In this document: positions 19,417-28,794 of the stretch, one piece after another
Position numbering within the stretch: position 1 is the first letter of the stretch
How the letters are laid out: each line of letters opens with the position of its first letter
NCBI GenBank assembly: GCA_000724175.1
Contig: JPGV01000020.1
Coordinates: 62,001-126,000, forward strand
Length of the DNA: 64,000 nt
Origin: [Candidatus Thermochlorobacteriaceae] bacterium GBChlB
GTDB taxonomy: Bacteria > Bacteroidota > Chlorobiia > Chlorobiales > Thermochlorobacteraceae
Reading direction: 5' to 3'
Notes under the pieces: generated by a model
The model's database searches: none
What the model saw: only the letters and a program-made list of their open reading frames with translations
What the model was told of the DNA's origin: nothing
Position numbers and translations under genes: made by a program

Positions 19417-19600
19417 TTTTTTACCTAACGCGATTATTTCGCTCAACCAGCGCGTGCCTAAACACGCTGCGGTTTCAGCGTTAATCGGAGCGCGGTGTCT
19501 ATCTGTAAATTTAGAAGCGACATCGACGATGAGGCCAGTTCGCCTCCTGCTGCCGAGTCGTTGTTTTTGAACTTAGAAGTTAAACGAAAGGATCTTTGAT

Positions 19601-19963
19601 ATGTCTGTTCGAACCGAGCGCGTTGCCGAACTCTTACAACGAGAGTTGTCGGGAATTTTTCAGAAGGAGCTTCCGCGCAACGGCGCGCTCGCGACCATCG
19701 TCGGCGTGAAAATTTCGCCCGACCTGAGCATGGCGCATGTGTATTTGTCCGTTTTGGGCAGCAAGGAAATGGGCGAATCGCTGCTTGCGCATATTCGCAA
19801 AGAAAATAAATTCTTTCGCAAGGAACTCTCGCTGAAAATCCGCAACCAATTTCGCCGCATGCCCGAATTGGAGTTCCATTTAGACGATTTAGGCGCGCGT
19901 GCTGCACGGCTCGACGCGCTTATCCGCGAAGCCAATAAGCCAACCGAAACGCCCGATAAGTAA
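19601..19963 (+). CDS. rbfA: Ribosome-binding factor A
   Basis: 120 residues with a Shine-Dalgarno GAAAGG before the ATG. KH-like fold: VRTERVAELLQRELSGIFQKEL, then MAHVYLSVLGSKE, and the C-terminal FRRMPELEFHLDDLGARAARLDALI matching the RbfA 'P-L-F-D-S' region. It binds 16S rRNA near helix 1 during late 30S maturation and cold adaptation. Separated from infB by 184 bp, where no gene is visible, but still in the conserved order. Confidence 0.94.
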   Translation: MSVRTERVAELLQRELSGIFQKELPRNGALATIVGVKISPDLSMAHVYLSVLGSKEMGESLLAHIRKENKFFRKELSLKIRNQFRRMPELEFHLDDLGARAARLDALIREANKPTETPDK

Positions 19964-19992
19964 AGACCCGATAAGTAAAGGCAGTATGAACA

Positions 19993-20703
19993 ATGCCGAG
20001 TGTTGTAGACGATTTTCTGCTGATTGATAAACCCAAAGGGTGGACGTCGTTTGATGTCGTCGCCAAAATTCGAAACGCTTATGCGCGGCGCGGCTTGCGA
20101 CAAAAAGTTGGACACACTGGCACGCTCGACCCGCAAGCGACAGGATTGCTCATTCTCGCTGTTGGGCAAAAGACGAAAGAGATTTCAACCCTCGAGGCAC
20201 TCGATAAAGTCTATACTGGCACATTCAGGCTCGGCGCGAAAACAAAAAGCTACGACGCTGAAACCGACGCATACGACGCGGTCAGTGTCGCGCACTTGAG
20301 CGCGTCTGATATTCTCACCTGTGCTGCGTCGTTTTTGGGAAAGCAGCTTCAACAGCCGCCGATGTTTTCCGCCACATGGCACAATGGCAAACGGCTCTAT
20401 GAACTTGCCCGTCAGGGAAAAGACATACCGGAACGCAAAGCTAAATTGATTGACATCTTCGAGTTTGAGATTTTGAGCATTGGCTTGCCTGACGTGGCAT
20501 TTCGCTTGCGCGTCTCAAAAGGCACCTATATCCGCTCGATTGCACACGACTTCGGCGAGCGCTTGGGCGTTGGCGCGTATTTGTCATCGCTGCGCCGAGA
20601 GCGCATTGGCGCTTACCGCGTTGAGGACGCCCTATCCGTTTCCGATGCCGTCGCACAAGTTTTATCAACCGATGCATTACCGTCCGCGCATCCTGCTTCT
20701 TGA
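19993..20703 (+). CDS. truB: tRNA pseudouridine(55) synthase TruB
   Basis: 236 residues, shorter than E. coli TruB because it lacks the C-terminal PUA domain. Catalytic Asp46 lies in KVGHTGTLDPQATGLLI; DKVYTGTFRLGAKTKSYD, QQPPMFSATWHNGKRLYELAR and RVSKGTYIRSIAHDFGERLG are family motifs. It makes psi-55 in the T-loop of tRNA. ATG start at 19993; it ends 10 bp before ribF. Confidence 0.96.
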   Translation: MPSVVDDFLLIDKPKGWTSFDVVAKIRNAYARRGLRQKVGHTGTLDPQATGLLILAVGQKTKEISTLEALDKVYTGTFRLGAKTKSYDAETDAYDAVSVAHLSASDILTCAASFLGKQLQQPPMFSATWHNGKRLYELARQGKDIPERKAKLIDIFEFEILSIGLPDVAFRLRVSKGTYIRSIAHDFGERLGVGAYLSSLRRERIGAYRVEDALSVSDAVAQVLSTDALPSAHPAS

Positions 20704-20713
20704 ATTTGAGACC

Positions 20714-21697
20714 ATGCAACTTCTTCGCTACAAAGGCCGTCGGTTTTACGACGCTTCAGGGAACATCCCGCTTGACGCGTTTCATGCAGAGCCGTCGGCG
20801 ATTACGATTGGCACTTACGACGGCGTGCATGTGGGGCATCGAAAACTCATTGCGGAACTCACCCGCATCGCGGCTCAAAAAAATATGCGCAGCGTGCTCA
20901 TCACCTTTGAGCCGCATCCGCGTTTGGTCGTCGGTAAAAAAGACAGTCAGACCGTTAAACTCCTTACGACGCTTGATGAAAAAATCGCCCTGCTCCGCCC
21001 GCTCGGTCTCGATACCGTCGTCGTCATTGAGTTCACAAAAGCCTTTTCGGAGACACCGCCCGATGTGTTCGTTCAAGATGTATTGATGACGCAACTCGGT
21101 CTTTCCGACATGGTCATCGGCTACGACCATGGGTTTGGCAAAAATCGTCAAGGCACAATCGATACGCTGCGGCAGCTTGCAAATACAGGCAATTTCGGCA
21201 TTACGGTCGTCGAAGAGCAAACCGTCGGCGGCGCGCATTTATCCAGCACGGTCATTCGTGAACGGCTCGAACACGGGCTTATCGAAGAAGCCAATCAACT
21301 TTTGGGCAGCGCTTATCACCTTTCAGGAACAGTAACGCGCGGCGAGGCGCGCGGCAGAACCATCGGATTTCCAACGGCAAATGTCAGCGTTGCCAACGCA
21401 CATAAACTGATTCCTAAACGCGGCGTTTATGTCTGCGATGCACTCGTGCTCGGACATCGGTTTCGTGCTATGACCAACATCGGTTACCGACCGACTGTCG
21501 CCGACGAATCGCGCCTCTCGATTGAAACACATTTGCTCGACTTCAACGGCGACCTCTACGGGAAGAGCATCTCGATTGAATTTTTATCGCGGTTGCGCGA
21601 CGAGCAAAAATTCTCAAGCATAGATGCGCTCAAAGCACAATTGGAGGCGGACAAGCAAGCGACAGCCACCTATTCAAAAGAACTTCTATGGAACTGA
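20714..21697 (+). CDS. ribF: Bifunctional riboflavin kinase / FAD synthetase
   Basis: The ATG at 20714 gives 327 residues starting MQLLRYKGRRFYDASG; longer in-frame starts run through truB. N-terminal FMN adenylyltransferase domain with GTYDGVHVGHRKL (33-45, nucleotidyltransferase HxGH) and VIGYDHGFGKNRQG; C-terminal riboflavin kinase with RGEARGRTIGFPTANV, GVYVCDAL and TNIGYRPTV. It converts riboflavin to FMN and FAD, needed for ETF-QO, PyrK and the reductase fusion seen elsewhere in the window. It overlaps a possible upstream start of the S9 peptidase. Confidence 0.96.
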   Translation: MQLLRYKGRRFYDASGNIPLDAFHAEPSAITIGTYDGVHVGHRKLIAELTRIAAQKNMRSVLITFEPHPRLVVGKKDSQTVKLLTTLDEKIALLRPLGLDTVVVIEFTKAFSETPPDVFVQDVLMTQLGLSDMVIGYDHGFGKNRQGTIDTLRQLANTGNFGITVVEEQTVGGAHLSSTVIRERLEHGLIEEANQLLGSAYHLSGTVTRGEARGRTIGFPTANVSVANAHKLIPKRGVYVCDALVLGHRFRAMTNIGYRPTVADESRLSIETHLLDFNGDLYGKSISIEFLSRLRDEQKFSSIDALKAQLEADKQATATYSKELLWN

Positions 21698-21750
21698 ACA
21701 GTTGCGACGTTCTTCTTACATTCCAACATTTTCATCAACTTAAACTCGGT

Positions 21751-24213
21751 ATGGCTATGATACAGTCAAAATTCATTTGGCATTTTGCATTGACGCTGGC
21801 AGGATTGCTCTTGCTTGGCGCGCCAATGTTTGCGCAACTTCAAAGCGGCTACAAGTTGCCGCCGAAAGCGATTGCCGATATTGTCGATGCGCCGCCCACG
21901 CCGCTTTTGTCGGTCTCGCCGAAGAACGACGTCGCGCTTGTCTTGGAGCGGTCAAGCCTTCCACCGATTTCAGAACTTGCCGCGCCAGAACTGCGGCTTG
22001 CGGGCATTCGCATCAATCCGCGCACATTTGGCAGAAGTCGCGCGCCGTATTTCACCAAGTTGACGATTAAAGACATTGCATCGGGAAAAGAGCGCGTCAT
22101 TTCAGGCTTGCCGCCAAATCCGCGCATCGGCTCGCCGCGTTGGTCGTCCGATGGAAAACAGGTCGCTTTTACACTTACAGTTGAAAACGGCATTGAACTC
22201 TGGACAGCCGACCTCGGCGACGCCTCCGCCAAACGGCTCATCGAGCCAATGTTGAACGACATCTACGGCGCATCGTTTGCGTGGCTTTCTGATGGCAAGA
22301 CGCTCGTTGCAAAAGTTCGTCCCGATAAATTTATGAGCGAGAAACGCCAAATGCCCGACGCGCCCAGCGTTCCCGATGGTCCAACGATTCAGGAGAACAC
22401 AGGCAAAGCGCTCGCCGCGCCGACCTTTCAAGACCTTTTGAAGAATGCTTACGACGAAAACCTCTTTGACTACTTTATGCAGTCGCGCCTCGTGCGTGTG
22501 TCGCTCGATGGTAAACTGACGCCGTTGGGGACTGCGGGACTGATTGCCTCGCTCTCGCCCTCGCCGAATGCAAAATTTCTTTTGGTTGAAACGCTGCATC
22601 GCCCGTTTTCCTACCTTGTTCCCGCCGGGCGCTTCCCGATGAAAATTGACGTGATGGATATGACCGGAAAGGTTGTCAAGGAGCTTGCCGATTTGCCGCT
22701 TGCCGAAGACGTTGGAATTGGACGCGATGCAGAACGCAAAGGCGTGCGCAATGCCACATGGAGAGCCGACGCGCCCGCTACGCTCGTTTGGGCAGAAGTG
22801 CAAGACGGCGGCGACGCCAAATCCAAGGCCGAGATTCGAGACAAAGTGTTTATGCTCGCTGAACCCTTCACGGGACAGCCCCAGACGCTTATCTCGTTGG
22901 AATTTCGTTTCAGAGGCATGACTTGGAGCGAACAAGGCTTTGCACTGGTGAACGAATTTTGGTGGCAGTCGCGCAAAGTTCGAACATGGCTCGTCAAGCC
23001 GTCTGAAAAGCCTGACCTCATTTTCGACCGCTCATCGGAAGACCGCTACAACGCGCCCGGCACGCCTGTTACAAAACTTGCCTCCAACGGCGAGACCGTT
23101 TTGCACACCGTCGACGGCGGCAAATCTATTTTCCTCGTCGGCGATGGCGCCTCGCCCGATGGCGATAAACCGTTTATGGACAAGTTCGATTTAACTGTCA
23201 AAAAAGCTGAGCGGCTTTGGCGTTCCGAAGCGCCTTACTATGAACTGCCCGTCGATATTTTGGACGACGCGGGAAAAGTCGTTCTTACCAGCCGCGAATC
23301 CGTCAGCGAGCCGCCAAATTATTTTATCCGAAACTTGGATAAAAAGACAATGACGCAATTCACCTCGTTCACCAATCCTGCGGCGGCGCTCTCGAAAGCC
23401 AGCAAAGAACTTATCAAATATAAACGCGACGACGGCGTTGAGCTTTCGGCGACGCTCTACTTGCCCGAAGGCTATGATGCCAAAAAAGACGGCGCATTGC
23501 CGATGCTGATGTGGGCGTATCCGCAGGAGTTCAAGAGCGCGGCAGCCGCAAGCCAAATCATTGGCTCGCCGTATCGATTCGTGCGCATCAATTGGGGGTC
23601 GCCGCTTTATTGGCTTACGCAAGGCTATGCGATTCTCGATGGCCCGACGATGCCCATCGTCGGCGAAGGTAATAAAGAGCCAAACGACACTTATGTTCAG
23701 CAGCTCGTCAGCAGCGCGAAAGCCGCCGTTGATGAAGTCGTGCGGCGTGGCGTCGCCGACCCAAAGCGCATTGCGATTGGCGGACACTCTTACGGCGCGT
23801 TTATGACCGCGAACTTGCTGGCGCATTCCGATTTATTCCGCGCCGGCATTGCGCGAAGCGGTGCCTACAACCGCACGCTCACACCGTTTGGGTTCCAAGC
23901 CGAAGAACGCACGTTCTGGCAAGCGCCCGACACGTATATGAAAATGTCGCCGTTTATGAACGCCGACAAAATCAATGAGCCGATTCTGCTTATTCACGGC
24001 GAGGCGGATAACAACACTGGCACGTTCCCGATTCAAAGCGAGCGGTTCTATACCGCCTTGAAAGGGCTTGGCAAAACAGCGCGTCTGGTCATGCTGCCGT
24101 TTGAATCGCACGGCTATCAAGGGCGCGAATCGGTCATGCACACGCTCTATGAAATGCACGAATGGCTTGAACGCTATGTCAAAAAAGCCGAGACAAAGAC
24201 AACGGCGCAATAG
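21751..24213 (+). CDS. Exported prolyl-oligopeptidase-family serine peptidase (S9, glutamyl-endopeptidase-like)
   Basis: The ATG at 21751 gives 820 residues with a signal peptide (MAMIQSKFIWHFALTLAGLL); the frame extends to 21688 inside ribF, but that adds a non-signal stretch. An N-terminal propeller-like region (about 60-520, e.g. PRWSSDGKQVAFTL) precedes the alpha/beta-hydrolase domain with catalytic triad Ser680 (GGHSYGAF), Asp753 (HGEADNNT) and His787 (FESHGYQG). The core resembles the S9D 'glutamyl endopeptidase' of plant chloroplasts and bacteria. It is likely a periplasmic peptidase. It is near ribF but not obviously linked in function. Confidence 0.92.
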   Translation: MAMIQSKFIWHFALTLAGLLLLGAPMFAQLQSGYKLPPKAIADIVDAPPTPLLSVSPKNDVALVLERSSLPPISELAAPELRLAGIRINPRTFGRSRAPYFTKLTIKDIASGKERVISGLPPNPRIGSPRWSSDGKQVAFTLTVENGIELWTADLGDASAKRLIEPMLNDIYGASFAWLSDGKTLVAKVRPDKFMSEKRQMPDAPSVPDGPTIQENTGKALAAPTFQDLLKNAYDENLFDYFMQSRLVRVSLDGKLTPLGTAGLIASLSPSPNAKFLLVETLHRPFSYLVPAGRFPMKIDVMDMTGKVVKELADLPLAEDVGIGRDAERKGVRNATWRADAPATLVWAEVQDGGDAKSKAEIRDKVFMLAEPFTGQPQTLISLEFRFRGMTWSEQGFALVNEFWWQSRKVRTWLVKPSEKPDLIFDRSSEDRYNAPGTPVTKLASNGETVLHTVDGGKSIFLVGDGASPDGDKPFMDKFDLTVKKAERLWRSEAPYYELPVDILDDAGKVVLTSRESVSEPPNYFIRNLDKKTMTQFTSFTNPAAALSKASKELIKYKRDDGVELSATLYLPEGYDAKKDGALPMLMWAYPQEFKSAAAASQIIGSPYRFVRINWGSPLYWLTQGYAILDGPTMPIVGEGNKEPNDTYVQQLVSSAKAAVDEVVRRGVADPKRIAIGGHSYGAFMTANLLAHSDLFRAGIARSGAYNRTLTPFGFQAEERTFWQAPDTYMKMSPFMNADKINEPILLIHGEADNNTGTFPIQSERFYTALKGLGKTARLVMLPFESHGYQGRESVMHTLYEMHEWLERYVKKAETKTTAQ

Positions 24214-24266
24214 CTTGGCATTTTCGCCACTATGCGGCAAGGCACTTTGTAGTTTCTGCGTCCAGA

Positions 24267-24297
24267 TTTGTTTTTCACATTGGCAGCCCTATTTTTG
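24267..24297 (+). promoter_or_regulatory. FCB-type promoter of topA
   Basis: TTTG at 24267-24270 and TATTTTTG at 24290-24297 are separated by 19 bp, matching the Bacteroidota -33/-7 consensus (TTTG, 19-21 bp, TAnnTTTG) exactly. Transcription would begin about 50 bp upstream of the topA start. Confidence 0.6.
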
Positions 24298-24350
24298 CGC
24301 TCAAACTCGCAGACATAGGCGCGCGTTTTGACAAGCAAACGAGATACATC

Positions 24351-26807
24351 ATGGCGACAAAGACAGCGAAGACATCGAAGACATCGAGAACAACACGAAC
24401 TTCAAAAAAATCAGCGGCTGCGGATTCGGAAACGACGCTTTCGGCGAGCGGCAAGAAACTTGTCATTGTCGAATCGCCCTCAAAAGCGAAAACCATCAAC
24501 AAATATCTTGGCAAAGATTTTACTGTGTTCGCCTCCGTCGGACACATTAAGGAACTTCCGCGCAAAGAAATCGGCATCAACTTTGAGCATCATTACGAGC
24601 CGCGCTACGAAACCATTGCGGGCAAAGAGAAAGTCGTGCGCGATATGAAAAAACTCGCCAAAGAGTCGAGCGAGATTATGATTGCGACCGACCCTGACCG
24701 CGAAGGCGAAGCCATTGCATGGCATATTGCCAACGAAGTCGACGGCTTTCGAAAGCCCATCAAGCGCGTGCTTTTTAATGAGATTACGCAGAAAGCCGTG
24801 CGCGACGCGATTGAGCAGCCGCGCGACATTGATTACAAACTCGTGCGCTCGCAGCAGGCGCGGCAAGCAATGGATAAAATCGTTGGCTATAAAGTCAGTC
24901 CGTTTCTGTGGGAAACCGTGCTGCGCGGCATCTCGGCGGGCAGAGTGCAGTCGGTTGCGCTTCGGCTTATTTGCGAGCGCGAAGCGGAAATCAATGCGTT
25001 CAAGCCCAAAGAGTATTGGTCGATTGTCGGCGAATTTTTAACGGCGACGGGCGAAAAAGTCTTTGCTAAACTCGCCAAAGTCGGCGGCAAAGACATTGAC
25101 ATTCCCAACGAAGAAACCGCGCGCGCGCTCGCCGACAAAATCAAACAACGGCTTTATGCGATTGCGGAAATTCGACGCAAGCGCGTGAGGCGCAATCCGC
25201 CCTCGCCCTTCACCACCTCGCTCTTGCAGCAAGCGGCATCGAACCAGTTGGGCTACGGCTCGAAGAAAACCATGATGCTTGCGCAACAGCTCTACGAAGG
25301 CATCGAGATTGGCTCGGACGGCGCCGTTGGACTCATTACCTATATGAGAACCGACTCGAAGCGCATCGGCAAAGAAGCGCAAGCCGAAGCCCGCGAGTTC
25401 ATTGCCGCGCAATTCGGAAAAGCATTTGTGCCGGATGTGGCGGCGCAATTTAAAACGTCGGAGAATGCCCAAGATGCACACGAAGCCATCAGACCCACAT
25501 CGGTCGACCGCACGCCGCGCACACTGGAAAAATTTCTCACGGGCGAGCAATCGCGGCTTTACGAACTGATTTGGAAACGCTTGGTAGCCTCGCAAATGGC
25601 GCCCGCCGAGTTGGAGCAAACCAGCGTCGATATCGTCGATAACGATAATGAGTTCTTGTTCCGCGCATCGGGCAGCGTTGTCCTGTTTGAAGGCTTTTTG
25701 AAAGTCTATGGCGACGCCCGCGAACTTGCCTATGAAGAACGCAAATCGACCAAAGACGAGGGGGAGGACGACGAGCGCGCCGTTCTGCCGAAAAACTTGC
25801 AGGAACGCGACCAATTGAAGCTCGCCGACCTGAAAGAAACTCAACACTTCACCAAGCCGCCCGCGCGATACAGCGAAGCGAGTTTAGTCAAAGAGCTGGA
25901 CAACTACGGCATTGGTCGCCCATCGACTTATGCATCGATTATGTCGACGCTTGTCGAGCGCAACTATGTCGAGATCCGCGACCGTCGCTTGTTCCCAACT
26001 GAACTTGGAAAAGACGTATCGAAAATTTTAGTCGCTAATTTTCCCGACCTCTTCAACGTCGAGTTCACCGCGAAAATGGAAGATGACCTCGATAAAGTGG
26101 CGACGGGCGAAGATGACTACGAAACGCTGCTCGATAAATTTTATCTCCCGTTTGAAAAGGCGTTAGAACTGCGCTCGGCGAATCCGATTCTGCCGCAAAA
26201 CGACGACGCGCAGCTGTGCGACAAATGCGGTCAAGGCGTTATGCGCGTCAAGTGGACGAAGTCAGGAAAATTTCTCGGCTGCTCGCGGTATCCAAAGTGT
26301 GATAACATCAAATCGCTTGCTGCGCCGAAAGCGCCGCCTCAGGAAACTGGCATCAAATGCCCGAAGTGCGAGACGGGACGCTTCGTTGTCAAAACTGGCC
26401 GCTTCGGCAAATTTCTCGCTTGCACGAACTATCCAACGTGCGACGGTCTTCTAAATCTCGATAAATATGGCAAGGTAACGCCGCCGAAAACGCCGCCGCT
26501 CACGACCACTGTGCCGTGTCCGAAGTGCGGCGCGCCACTCTACCTGCGCGAAGGCAAGCGTGGCTTGTGGCTTGGGTGTTCGAAGTTCCCAAAGTGCCGC
26601 GGCAGAAAAGCATGGTCGGAACTGGACGAGGCAACACAAGCGCAGCTCGACGCGGAGAACATCAAACATCAACAAGCACATCCGCGCGTGGAGATTCTGA
26701 TGCTCGACGGCACGCCGATTGATTACTCATTGAAGTTAGAGGACTTGATTCAAACCCGCGCCAACGCTGTCGCACTTGCGCCCGCGCCCGAAGCCCAAAC
26801 AGTATAA
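24351..26807 (+). CDS. topA: DNA topoisomerase I
   Basis: 818 residues. Toprim domain begins at KKLVIVESPSKAKTINKYLG with acidic residues ATDPDREGEAIAWH; catalytic Tyr331 lies in GLITYMRTDS; the DAHEAIRPTS and SYGIGRPSTYASI-type motifs follow. The N-terminus has a Lys/Thr-rich 30-residue extension. The C-terminus carries three Cys4 zinc ribbons (CDKCGQGVMRVKWTKSGKFLGCS, CPKCETGRFVVKTGRFGKFLAC, CPKCGAPLYLREGKRGLWLGCS). It relaxes negative supercoils. Directly followed (3 bp) by a small membrane protein gene. Confidence 0.97.
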   Translation: MATKTAKTSKTSRTTRTSKKSAAADSETTLSASGKKLVIVESPSKAKTINKYLGKDFTVFASVGHIKELPRKEIGINFEHHYEPRYETIAGKEKVVRDMKKLAKESSEIMIATDPDREGEAIAWHIANEVDGFRKPIKRVLFNEITQKAVRDAIEQPRDIDYKLVRSQQARQAMDKIVGYKVSPFLWETVLRGISAGRVQSVALRLICEREAEINAFKPKEYWSIVGEFLTATGEKVFAKLAKVGGKDIDIPNEETARALADKIKQRLYAIAEIRRKRVRRNPPSPFTTSLLQQAASNQLGYGSKKTMMLAQQLYEGIEIGSDGAVGLITYMRTDSKRIGKEAQAEAREFIAAQFGKAFVPDVAAQFKTSENAQDAHEAIRPTSVDRTPRTLEKFLTGEQSRLYELIWKRLVASQMAPAELEQTSVDIVDNDNEFLFRASGSVVLFEGFLKVYGDARELAYEERKSTKDEGEDDERAVLPKNLQERDQLKLADLKETQHFTKPPARYSEASLVKELDNYGIGRPSTYASIMSTLVERNYVEIRDRRLFPTELGKDVSKILVANFPDLFNVEFTAKMEDDLDKVATGEDDYETLLDKFYLPFEKALELRSANPILPQNDDAQLCDKCGQGVMRVKWTKSGKFLGCSRYPKCDNIKSLAAPKAPPQETGIKCPKCETGRFVVKTGRFGKFLACTNYPTCDGLLNLDKYGKVTPPKTPPLTTTVPCPKCGAPLYLREGKRGLWLGCSKFPKCRGRKAWSELDEATQAQLDAENIKHQQAHPRVEILMLDGTPIDYSLKLEDLIQTRANAVALAPAPEAQTV

Positions 26808-26810
26808 TTT

Positions 26811-27263
26811 ATGCGCGAGTTGAGATACTACATTAAACCGTCAGCGCCCGATGTGTCGAAGTCAGGCTCACAGCTCTTTATGATTGGCGCGTGGCTTGCG
26901 TTGGGCATGTTAATCTTCGTCTTTTTTCCCGATAGTTTTTTTCTCGTCAGCTACATTGTCATCTCGCTGGCGTGGGCTGGGTTTATGTGGTGGTATGTTC
27001 GCGACCAACAGCGCCCGCAATTTTTCATCGCGCTAAGCGGCGAAGGACTGACCATAAAAACATCGCCCGTGAGCGACCTGCAGTTCAAGTGGAGCGACGT
27101 GTCGTCTATTCAATTAAAGCGCTCACAAATGACGATTGCCGTCAAGAATCGAGATGAATACGACGTCGGGCTGGAATGGCTTAGCTCAACAGAGTTCGCC
27201 GAATGGACATCGAGCTTAAAAAACGCCGCCGTCGCCCACAACATTCGCTTGTCGGTTACCTAA
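26811..27263 (+). CDS. Membrane protein with PH-like domain
   Basis: 150 residues with two adjacent hydrophobic segments (about 23-40 and 43-62, LFMIGAWLALGMLIFVFF and SYIVISLAWAGFMWWYV), then a cytoplasmic domain ISGEGLTIKTSPVSDLQFKWSDVSSIQLKRSQM typical of bacterial PH-like/YcxB-like proteins. It starts 3 bp after the topA stop and is probably read through from topA. Role unknown; it may associate with the inner membrane. Confidence 0.7.
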   Translation: MRELRYYIKPSAPDVSKSGSQLFMIGAWLALGMLIFVFFPDSFFLVSYIVISLAWAGFMWWYVRDQQRPQFFIALSGEGLTIKTSPVSDLQFKWSDVSSIQLKRSQMTIAVKNRDEYDVGLEWLSSTEFAEWTSSLKNAAVAHNIRLSVT

Positions 27264-27303
27264 CGACTTACATCAGAGACAGTTCAGAACAGACTTTGAC
27301 GCT

Positions 27304-27909
27304 ATGCAAGATATTGGTTCCGCTTTCGGGCTTACGCTTATTGCGCTTTCAGGCGCCGTTGTTCTCATTGTGCTGCTCCCGATTTTACTCGGGCTCAAAC
27401 AGTTCAATCGCTTGACTTACGCGCCCTATCCGCTTTGGATTTGGGGCATTATCGGAACGCTCGGCGTCATTGGGCTGACGCTCGTCCTCTCTCAATCGAG
27501 TGAATTGCATGAACGTTCGTTGCGCAAAAAGTGGCCGACGGTTCAAGGGAAAATCGACAGCACCGTCGTTGTTGGCAAACGTGGGTTTCTGCCAATCGTG
27601 GTCTATCGCTACGCCATAGACGGAAAGGAATACACCTCGAGCGCAGAACTTTATTCGCCGCAGTTCGGCGGAAAGAATATGCGCAAAGAAACGTCAGAGC
27701 GCATTGCGAGTGCGTTTGAATCAGGAAAAGACATCACTGTGTATTACAACCCGCTTGAGCCTTCGGAGTCGTGCCTCGAGACGAACCTGCGATGGGATAT
27801 GTTCATTCGGCTGGGCGTTGGGCTGTTTCTCTACGTCGGCGCGATAGGCGCTGCGCTCGAGCATTTGCTCCGAAAAATTCTTCTTGCCCTGACCGCATCC
27901 GTCAAGTAG
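27304..27909 (+). CDS. DUF3592-family membrane protein
   Basis: 201 residues with hydrophobic segments near 8-33, 44-65 and 175-195. The central domain WPTVQGKIDSTVVVGKRGFLPIVVYRYAIDGKEYTS...ITVYYNPLEPSESCLE is characteristic of DUF3592 (beta-rich, outside or within the membrane face). Function of the family is unknown. It follows the PH-like protein by 40 bp in the same direction. Confidence 0.85.
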   Translation: MQDIGSAFGLTLIALSGAVVLIVLLPILLGLKQFNRLTYAPYPLWIWGIIGTLGVIGLTLVLSQSSELHERSLRKKWPTVQGKIDSTVVVGKRGFLPIVVYRYAIDGKEYTSSAELYSPQFGGKNMRKETSERIASAFESGKDITVYYNPLEPSESCLETNLRWDMFIRLGVGLFLYVGAIGAALEHLLRKILLALTASVK

Positions 27910-27957
27910 TCTTCGTATATTTATTATCGTATCTGAAATTCTCTAATTCGTTTTACT

Positions 27958-28794
27958 TTGGAACAGGCTCAAACGAACACGTTTTCCGACAATACCAACG
28001 GGCGCGCGCCGCATCACACCGACGCCGAACCGCACGTTGATGGCGAATCCACCGACGCGCTGTCCGACCAAACCAACGCCGATAGTGTGCCACCCAGCAC
28101 GCTCCGCTTAGAGCAACCGACGCCCGGCGCCAACTCACGCCAAGCCGATTTGAAACAACAAATTGAAGCCTTGATTTTTTCAAGCGACGAAGCCCTGCCC
28201 GTTAAAACCATTCGCGTCGCGCTCGGCGACGAGACGCTGACCGACCTTGACATCGAGCAGCTTATCGACTCGCTCAATCAAGATTATGACTCGACCGGGC
28301 GCACGTTCAGAATTCATCATATCGCGCAGGGATACCGCTTTCTGACCGAAAAGCAATTTCACAGCACAATTCAAAAACTTTTGCAACCGAAATTGCAGCG
28401 AAAGCTCTCGCAAGCGGCGCTCGAAACACTCGCGATTATCGCCTACAAGCAGCCTATCTCGAAGCCAGAAATTGAAGCGATTCGCGGCACCAACGCCGAC
28501 TATGTGATTCGAATGCTGCTTGAAAAAAACCTGATTGAAGTCAGCGGACGCGGCGAAGGCATCGGCAAACCGCTTCTTTATGGCACCACAAAAGAGTTTC
28601 TCGATTACTTCAACTTAGGGTCGCTTTCCGATTTGCCAAAGCCGCGCGAAATCGATGAGCTGATGCGCGAAGGCGAAACTCAGGAATTTGTAACTGCGCA
28701 ACTCAACGCTCGACTTCGTGTCGAACTCGAAACCGATGGCACAACCGCCGAAAAGACCGCTTCGAAAGAACATGCGAGCGACGACGCCGAATAA
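27958..28794 (+). CDS. scpB: Segregation and condensation protein B
   Basis: 278 residues. The start appears to be TTG at 27958: no ATG or better GTG occurs in frame before the conserved region, which begins at DLKQQIEALIFSSDEALPV. Winged-helix motifs: LSQAALETLAIIAYKQPISKPEIEAIRGTNADYVIRMLLEKNLIEVSGRGEGIGKPLLYGTT. ScpB joins ScpA and SMC in chromosome condensation. The ~60-residue N-terminus and the acidic C-terminal tail are low complexity. scpA is not in the window. It overlaps rluB by 23 bp. Confidence 0.92.
   Translation: MEQAQTNTFSDNTNGRAPHHTDAEPHVDGESTDALSDQTNADSVPPSTLRLEQPTPGANSRQADLKQQIEALIFSSDEALPVKTIRVALGDETLTDLDIEQLIDSLNQDYDSTGRTFRIHHIAQGYRFLTEKQFHSTIQKLLQPKLQRKLSQAALETLAIIAYKQPISKPEIEAIRGTNADYVIRMLLEKNLIEVSGRGEGIGKPLLYGTTKEFLDYFNLGSLSDLPKPREIDELMREGETQEFVTAQLNARLRVELETDGTTAEKTASKEHASDDAE

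Noticed and set aside
22102-22935. Long leftward open frames opposite the S9 peptidase, topA and ETF-QO
   Set aside because: All run antisense to genes with complete motifs, and their translations show no domain. They follow from the codon composition of this genome.
28718-28771. GTG start at 28718 for the RluB-type gene
   Set aside because: It lies 77 bp inside scpB; the ATG at 28772 with GAAAG before it gives a normal RluB N-terminus.
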